From positions 1 through 24,745 of the forward strand of contig LRSR01002138.1 of assembly GCA_001579985.1 (NCBI GenBank): a stretch of 24,745 nt of DNA, given 5' to 3'. Numbering within the stretch: the stretch's first letter is position 1; every line of letters starts with the position of its first letter. Origin of the DNA: Hypsibius dujardini (taxonomy: Eukaryota; Tardigrada; Eutardigrada; Parachela; Hypsibiidae). Position numbers and translations under genes: made by a program. Positions 19,499-24,745 of this stretch are shown here, piece by piece. The notes under the pieces were generated by a model, which searched no databases, was not told the origin of the DNA, and saw only the letters and a program-made list of their open reading frames with translations.

Positions 19499-19610
19499 CT
19501 ATTTTAATACCACATGGCAAATCTTTTTCCCTGGATTCATCCGGGATCCCAAAGAGCAGTGGTAGGCGGCCCCGGCCGCACCCACTACGCGAAATTGATT
19601 CAGAGCATAG
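19499..19610 (-). pseudogene. M13 remnant, C-terminal piece
   Basis: After GTCTAG it reads YALNQFRVVGAAGAAYHC, then SLGSRMNPGKKICHVV and a stop. The family ends RV.G...N...F...F.C..GS.MNP..KC.VW. The F...F part is shortened and the terminal Trp is lost by a shift. AATAAA (minus, 19488-19483) follows closely. Confidence 0.65.
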
Positions 19611-20799
19611 CTAGACATTAGCAAACTTCCGGAGGAGTTTGCCGCGGTTGTGGAGCAAAACACCTACCAATAATAAGTTTAATGTTTTAGGCGGTCAATT
19701 CGTAGCTGGACGGTAAGTGCCGAAAATCATCTCAGATAAAACGTACTTCAGCTAAAAGTTACCCGATCAACTTTGATGGAACACGAGGCCAGATACAAAT
19801 TCTTATTTCAATACATTCACCTTAGGTAACTTTTTACCCTTTACCGGGTGCGGGAGAACTTTTGGCACTACACTAAAATCACTGAATGTAACCCTATATG
19901 AACTGATAAAAAAACATTTATGTTTTATTTCGAAAGAAGACCTATAGGTCTGTGAAACATTTGCTTGGTTCGACGCTATGGCAGGAGCAGGACAGGTGTT
20001 ATGCATTGGTTTGTGGCAGCACCTAAAAATTAGGAGTGGCCCGGTTAATGGCAGATTTTGCCAAGTTCGCTGACCCAGTTCAAAACTGGTTTGCATTTCT
20101 CAAAGCAGAGCGTGAGCAACAAAAAGTTACAACACGTATGTTGTAGTAATTTGATGGGGCTATCCCATGCAAAAGAAAAAAATCAATTTGCGGCAACTTT
20201 GGTTTTGAAAAAAAAGAAATCGTCGCAGGGTCAAGTTCAGCCAATTTTTTAAATCTTGCTTCTCTAACTTTAGATCAAAACTGGAGTCCTAAAATGCAAC
20301 GAAATACACTGTTTTTAGTAAAAAAGGGGGTGCAATAATTGGGCTCTTTAATGTAATTGAAATTATCCCAATTGCATAACAACTGAGAAAGTTATTAGCG
20401 TGGACCCGAACCCGTACACCACCCAGACCACTTGTCTGAAAATGTTTAGGTTTTTTTTAAAAAGCTCTCCCTCAGTTTAGTGGTGCACGATTGATTGAAT
20501 ATTTCTGATTTTTTTCTTGTACAGTACACTGACTTAGATCTATAGTTTTCCGTTTTGGTTTTTCAGATTCGCTTTAAAGTTGAGGGAGATCTCAAATACG
20601 GTCCATGGGACAAATTATAACAATGTTAGTCCTTGGGTTTTTCGAAACAATTTCTGATCCAACAATCTGAATCTCAATTTTAAAAGTGATTCGGATAGCC
20701 ATTAAAGTGGGCTTTCCAGTGCAAAAAATATTTTATCAATAGCACACACACAGTTCAGGCGAAGTCTTGCGGAGGCCAGTGCCAAAAGCTTTCCCGCAC

Positions 20800-20893
20800 C
20801 TGGTATATGAGCGTACTCCTGGAAAAATAACTGCGTTGAAGTATAGTTTTCAAATTCAGGAAGTGGTGGTTTACCTTCTTGGCTTTTGTTTGC
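20800..20893 (-). pseudogene. M13 remnant, LPGL..T..QLFF piece
   Basis: Acceptor CAGTTCAG, in phase with the previous piece. LPEFENYTSTQLFFQEYAH matches the LPGL..YT..QLFF..+A block. The donor CCAG|GTGCGG is phase 1. Confidence 0.75.
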
Positions 20894-21022
20894 CTGAACT
20901 GTAAAGCCCTGCAAGGACAACTTTGCACTCTTTTTCATTTTCAAGCTAAGTTTGAATTAATGTCGACAGAAAAAAATTGATTCGGCCGAGAGGTACAGTA
21001 TACTAATGAAGCTCTGCCGTAC

Positions 21023-21217
21023 ATCAAAAGCGACCCTGAGGCCGGCACGATCGGAGATATTTTCAGCGAGAGTCAGGTCGCCATCGACCGGTCCATCTGG
21101 CAGTGTATAGGCACTGTACTTGGATACTACCTTGGTGGTGCTGTGGCGAAAATGAGTGTTGGTTCTCAGGACTCCAAGAATGCCATCGGTGTCTGTCGTA
21201 ACCAGTGCCATTCCAAA
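21023..21217 (-). pseudogene. M13 remnant, ENxxD piece
   Basis: A clean 195-nt exon (CTTGCAG acceptor, GAT|GTACGG donor, phase 0). DGPVDGDLTLAENISDRAGL matches VDG..TLGENIAD..G, including the third zinc ligand Glu. The usual Cys before the QY motif is absent (KVVSKY). Confidence 0.8.
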
Positions 21218-21639
21218 CTGCAAGGTCTGATAAGTACAACAAAGAAAATTTGCACTTATCCGGTATATTTTTCCTGTCACCGCCATATTTGTTGGAAAAA
21301 TTACTACATATTACCGTGTTCTTGTTACGCTTATTAACATTCAAGAGGTATGTTTAAGTAAAGTCATGCAGACACGTTTAGCGTTCCTGGGATTTCCAGA
21401 TGTTACGGAATTTTCATTCAAACATATCAGCAAGAGTTTACTAGTAATTTATGGCTTCAAATTTTTCGTCCGAATCATGGTGACACTCGAGTCCTCATAT
21501 CCTAACCCAAAATCTAACAAATGCTAACCATAAAATTACACTAGTTTTACTGCAAATTTTTTTAGGGCTGCAGGGCAAGAGCCCCCCTTTTGTGTGAGTT
21601 TTCCCAATCCCAATCCCCAATCCTAATCGTATATCTGTA

Positions 21640-21788
21640 GAATATTTCCATATCCCAATTTTCCATTGTATGTGACATCTCACGAGCTATGCGCGCACCC
21701 CAATGCTGGCGTAGTTAATGTAATTCGGCCAGACGGTGCTGTAGATGGGTGGTGAAATTATACCGGGACCAAGTACTGGAAATCCAGA
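21640..21788 (-). pseudogene. M13 remnant, broken zinc-binding motif
   Basis: From 21788 the frame reads GFPVLGPGIISPPIYSTVWP and NYINYASIG, the FPAGI..PP....NYG.IG block. It meets TAG at 21689-21687. The adjacent frame carries REMSHTMENW at 21684-21655, where the family has GHE..H. So the active site is shifted out of frame and its first His is Arg (CGT). Confidence 0.75.
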
Positions 21789-21899
21789 ACTTCTTATATC
21801 TCTTATATCTCCAATAACTTGATTACTTCATCATCGCAATTTATAACAGCATATTGGTACTGTACCTGAGATATTACTCAGTGGAAGGAACGTCGGTCC

Positions 21900-22092
21900 A
21901 ACAGCCATAGTGCTATATACATCTCCAGTTCGATAACCGTTTCGTAAAGTTAGTCAAGCTTTGCCGTGTCGTTAATAATATACCGGTGGTCAGGATATCC
22001 AGAGAAAAACCACAACGTCCCCAATCAAAGTGCTGCACCTTCTTTAGTAGCGCCATCCATCCAAATTGACCGCTTGATCAAATTACCATAAG
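21900..22092 (-). pseudogene. M13 remnant, WMD..T and GYPD pieces
   Basis: 22092-22039 reads YGNLIKRSIWMDGATKE, the F..L....WMD..T block. At 22003 SGYPDHRYIINDTAKLD begins, followed by TAA, then LYETVIELEMY in the same frame, as expected for the IGYPD...LD..Y segment. Confidence 0.7.
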
Positions 22093-22489
22093 CTGATCGA
22101 ACATTAATGCAGCAATGTATTTTCATGCAGTACATGTATAACTAAATCATTGTATAATGGTAAATGTTCTTCGTTCTCCGTCTGTTCTCCGTTTATGGTG
22201 GTCACGTCAGTTCGCAGTGTCAGAGACTCAGAGTCTGTAGATGAAACCTCCCCCCCATATGCTACGTTCATAGTCCGTGTCAGGTGCCTGACCAAAAAAT
22301 ATCAGATCATCTATTCTAGCCTGTTTAGACGATTCTCGCCAGACCACGCCCCGAAATAACACTGATCTGGAAAGTCCCTCTGACATTGTTAGAAGATGTT
22401 GACCTTGCAAAGGGGGCGGAGTTTGCCCATTTTGGGTGGCTTTCTGGCAATTTGACACGGACTACAAACGTAGCATTAGCGATAGCAAA

Positions 22490-22735
22490 AACTAAACTTA
22501 CTCAACTAAATAGTTTTTATAGTTAACTAAAAGTTAGCTACTATTGATTTTTAGTTTTTTATTAACTAAAACGTTTACTCTAGTTTTAGACCAAACTAGT
22601 TGACTAGTTTTAGTATTAGTTTTCACAGTTACAGTTTTAGTAACTAACACTTTTCTTTAGTTATTTAGTCATCTAAAAATACTAAAGCCGAGAAATCAGT
22701 TAACAAAGTTTTAGTTTAGGTTCAGTTTAGTTTTT
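22490..22735. repeat. TTAGT/ACTAA-rich low-complexity tract
   Basis: Dense irregular TTAGTT/AACTAA words on both strands across about 245 nt, inside the M13 remnant. It is a degenerate microsatellite or decayed element. No tract of this density is seen elsewhere in the window. Confidence 0.7.
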
Positions 22736-22791
22736 TTTGAGTCGCCTCCCCCGCGCATGAGGGAACACTACATTGTTTTGTTTTGACCAAC

Positions 22792-22851
22792 CTTCATTCT
22801 CGTGTCATTATCCAAGTACTTGTCAACATATAGAGACAATATAGCCATGGG
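22792..22851 (-). pseudogene. M13 remnant, A..LYVDKY piece
   Basis: Exon-like 60 nt between TTTAAG and AAG|GTTGGT. MAILSLYVDKYLDNDTR matches the conserved AVG.LYV..YF block. The preceding Cys piece (22984-22917) joins it in phase only through a weak donor. Confidence 0.65.
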
Positions 22852-23219
22852 CTTAAAGGTCCTTGTATCCCCCTGGCATACCCGCCAACCAATTTGATTC
22901 TGCCACCTGGCATAACTGTAATCGGGGACGTGGTCGTGCACTTGGCCCCAACATACCGATAATAGTCCCCAGCTTGTTTTCTGGCTGTGAAAGTGTCAAC
23001 CGGATTGTCTCGCCCAAGTAGCATTGCAATGAAGAGAATGCATTATACTACACTATACATCTGGTTAAGTATGCAATACTCGCACCGCACACTCGCAAAT
23101 ACTCGCAAATACCCGAAAATAGTCCAAGAAGCTGTCTTTCCAGTATGTTAACCTCATTGAAAACATGTAGTCCATCTGAAAAACTAAGGCCCATACGGTC
23201 ATTATTGGTTTCCGCTTCT

Positions 23220-23332
23220 TCCCAGCTTAGCGATCGCACTCCAACCGGGAGTCGGGTTATGCGACTACCAGTTTCCGCAAGCGTAGCTATAAAAATTCTC
23301 ACAAGGATCTACGCTGTCATTCAAGATTTGAG
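23220..23332 (-). pseudogene. M13 remnant, N-terminal piece with in-frame TAG
   Basis: After CCAATTAG it reads LNDSVDPCENFYSYACGNW, then TAG, then SHNPTPGWSAIAKLG in the same frame. The family has W...NP.P...S.W at exactly this point, so the stop lies inside homologous coding sequence. A donor overlapping the Trp codon (TG|GTAGTC, exon end 23269) is the alternative reading. Confidence 0.7.
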
Positions 23333-24362
23333 CTAATTGGATACCTGGGACAGAATAGGGTACGAGGGTGTGTATACCTGAGTGGGCAAGTCAATCAGTA
23401 CTACGGTTTTGTGTTTCGTCAACTCCAACACTTCTACCAGCATGGAGCAATCATTAAGAGTTTCAGAATTTCTCCCATCTTTAATTTCAGTCATGTATAA
23501 CTCCATCAATTTATAACACTTTTTTGCTAGATGTGCCCAATGTTCCAGGCAAGCACTCCACCGCCCTGACTGTGGCAGTCACTGCGCATCCCATCAGCGC
23601 GACCTTGTACAGAGTTTCCGGCTTTGCTAAAATCGTCGAGTTTGTATAGCTGCGAAATTATGAAACAATGCAGCAATCAACGATCAGGAACGGGACACGT
23701 TCTTCTGGTATTTATTTATACGGACGTTTTTAGGAGTGCAGATGGGCATCGTGCAAGGTCTCATACTCAAATTAGCATGGTACGATTTTATCGAAATTCT
23801 CGAAATGCGGTTCGATGTAGGATCTATAATTAAATGCACTGAAGCTATCAAGGGTTGGTTTGGTGCAAGGGCATGTGCGGGCCGACATCACACTGGCCGC
23901 TATGGCCCCTGTCATATCGTTCGTCCAACATTTTTGAAATGTGCCACCGGCATCGCACCCGTGTTTCATACTGAACCGTTGTTCTGACCCTTACAGGCAT
24001 CCCTTAGCTGGGAGCTGCTTGCTATAGGTTTATTCGATTCACACTGTAAGAGTACGGATGGCTACCGGGAAAAATGAATTCCACTCTGGACAGGATGGGA
24101 CGACTTCGTCAACGGTTCCCGAAATTTTCGGTCGGCATGGTGGATGAAAGATCTCCCGTGACTGATGTTGAAGCGACGGTCGGTACTGTATCCTCCCGGC
24201 CTCAAGGGACAGCTAAGCACCGCCCTCGTGCCATACACACACGCTCACATGTGTTTAATTGCCACACAGTGCACATACACATGCACACAGGTTTAAATTT
24301 AAACGCAAGCACGGGCGGAATGTACGCCTTAGGGCATAAAACTGTCCCTTTAGGCCCGGAGG
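23333..24362. other. no supported gene
   Basis: Upstream of the M13 remnant. A minus-strand frame at about 23530-23378 (ending LIDLPTQ before CAG|GTATAC) could be an exon but is not recognisable. A CA-rich stretch lies at 24235-24292. Confidence 0.35.
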
Positions 24363-24414
24363 ATACGTTACTAGGTGGGCTGATTATTACACTACTTTTT
24401 CCATTTAGTCTTTG
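24363..24414 (+). repeat. left arm of 52-bp inverted repeat
   Basis: Begins ATACGTTACTAGGTGGGCTG and ends TTTAGTCTTTG. Identical to the reverse complement of 24694-24745. Confidence 0.95.
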
Positions 24415-24693
24415 TCGTATCAGCAAAATCAATCAATCGAAGTCTTGAATTTGCAAGTGTTCAGTCCCAGTTATATAACGAAGAGTTGGTCTCTAGGCGA
24501 GACTGTAGAGAGTATTTTTGTCATGTCTGAATTATTATTATTTCATGCTCATCTTATTGCTCGAGCATTCTTTTCGCTGTAATCGTTGGACGTATTTATA
24601 AGGGCCATTGTTCTATCTGGGATGCTGTTCCCTCTGTCTATATTCTCGATGTCGTCATTTTCTATTTACAAAATCCTTGGAATTGTATTACTC

Positions 24694-24745
24694 CAAAGAC
24701 TAAATGGAAAAAGTAGTGTAATAATCAGCCCACCTAGTAACGTAT
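24694..24745 (-). repeat. right arm of 52-bp inverted repeat
   Basis: Begins CAAAGACTAAATGG and runs to the last base of the window. Confidence 0.95.

Larger units (their letters stand above)
19499..23332 (-). pseudogene. M13 (neprilysin-type) metallopeptidase remnant
   Basis: Ordered minus-strand pieces match M13 peptidases (type II membrane zinc proteases that cut peptide hormones). They are: 23332-23220 (DPCENFYSYACGNW, the DPC.DFY.yACG.W motif); 22984-22917 (Cys piece); 22851-22792 (MAILSLYVDKYLDNDTR); 22092-22039 (IWMDGATKEG); about 22003-21910 (GYPD..INDTAKLD); 21788-about 21640 (active site); 21217-21023 (VDGDLTLAENISD); 20893-20800 (LPEFENYTSTQLFF); and 19610-19499 (FRVVG, GSRMNPGKK). 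Damage: TAG at 23267-23265 directly after CGNW, with homology continuing; TAA at 21952-21950 after AKLD; a frameshift near 21690; and REMSH in place of HExxH. The zinc-ligand Glu and the Asp of the ENxxD motif survive. I could not find the final exons carrying the D.HSP block, nor the N-terminal anchor. A mis-spliced live gene is less likely. Confidence 0.7.
24363..24745. mobile_element. MITE-like/foldback element, cut by window edge
   Basis: The arms 24363-24414 and 24694-24745 are perfect reverse complements over 52 bp, around a 279-bp A+T-rich spacer with no coding frame. The right arm ends exactly at the window edge, so the true inverted repeat is probably longer and should continue to match sequence left of 24363. 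No target-site duplication can be seen. Confidence 0.7.

Noticed and set aside
21671-21700. Plus-strand HELCAH as a zinc-protease motif
   Set aside because: Spacing is wrong for HExxH. The minus strand of the same bases carries the M13-like REMSH within a long family match.
22907-22984. Minus-strand frame with GMLGPSARPR read as an ANF-receptor IGP loop
   Set aside because: The neighbouring pieces are M13-like and another frame gives the expected Cys-containing block, so the resemblance looks accidental.

Overview
This is a eukaryotic (metazoan) genomic window. Short G+C-richer exons with GT..AG junctions lie in A+T-rich introns and intergenic DNA, and many introns carry degenerate CAGA/TCTG tetranucleotide arrays. 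There are no bacterial features. The domain content fits a bilaterian; a flatworm or other lophotrochozoan is my inference and cannot be proven from the sequence.

Plus strand, about 1.3-11.5 kb: a nine-exon gene for an inhibitor-of-Bruton-tyrosine-kinase (IBTK)-like protein (ankyrin repeats, RCC1 repeats, BTB region, conserved C-terminal end). All eight intron phases agree and the model gives 1307 residues with no stop. Its sixth intron (4998-8649, about 3.65 kb) holds a second, complete three-coding-exon gene on the same strand (6182-7924, 286 residues). That product resembles the catalase fold, and the gene has its own TATA-like box and a predicted non-coding first exon.

Minus strand, 18.4-12.1 kb: a ten-exon gene for a type I membrane receptor with an ANF/receptor-guanylate-cyclase-type ligand-binding domain. 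After the membrane segment it keeps only the juxtamembrane start of a receptor guanylate cyclase and then stops. It thus looks like a clearance-type, cyclase-less receptor. It converges tail-to-tail on the IBTK-like gene, with about 590 bp between the stop codons.

Minus strand, 23.3-19.5 kb: a scattered set of exon-like pieces of an M13 (neprilysin-type) metallopeptidase in correct order. There are two in-frame stops inside homologous sequence, a frameshift beside the active site, and the first zinc-binding His of HExxH reads Arg. I call this a pseudogene. Neprilysin and the natriuretic clearance receptor both remove peptide hormones in vertebrates, so the adjacency is suggestive but unproven.

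The right edge (24363-24745) has a perfect 52-bp inverted repeat around a 279-bp spacer, probably a MITE-like or foldback element running out of the window. The first 1.2 kb, 18.4-19.5 kb and 23.4-24.3 kb hold no gene I can support, apart from a doubtful small exon at 456-491.
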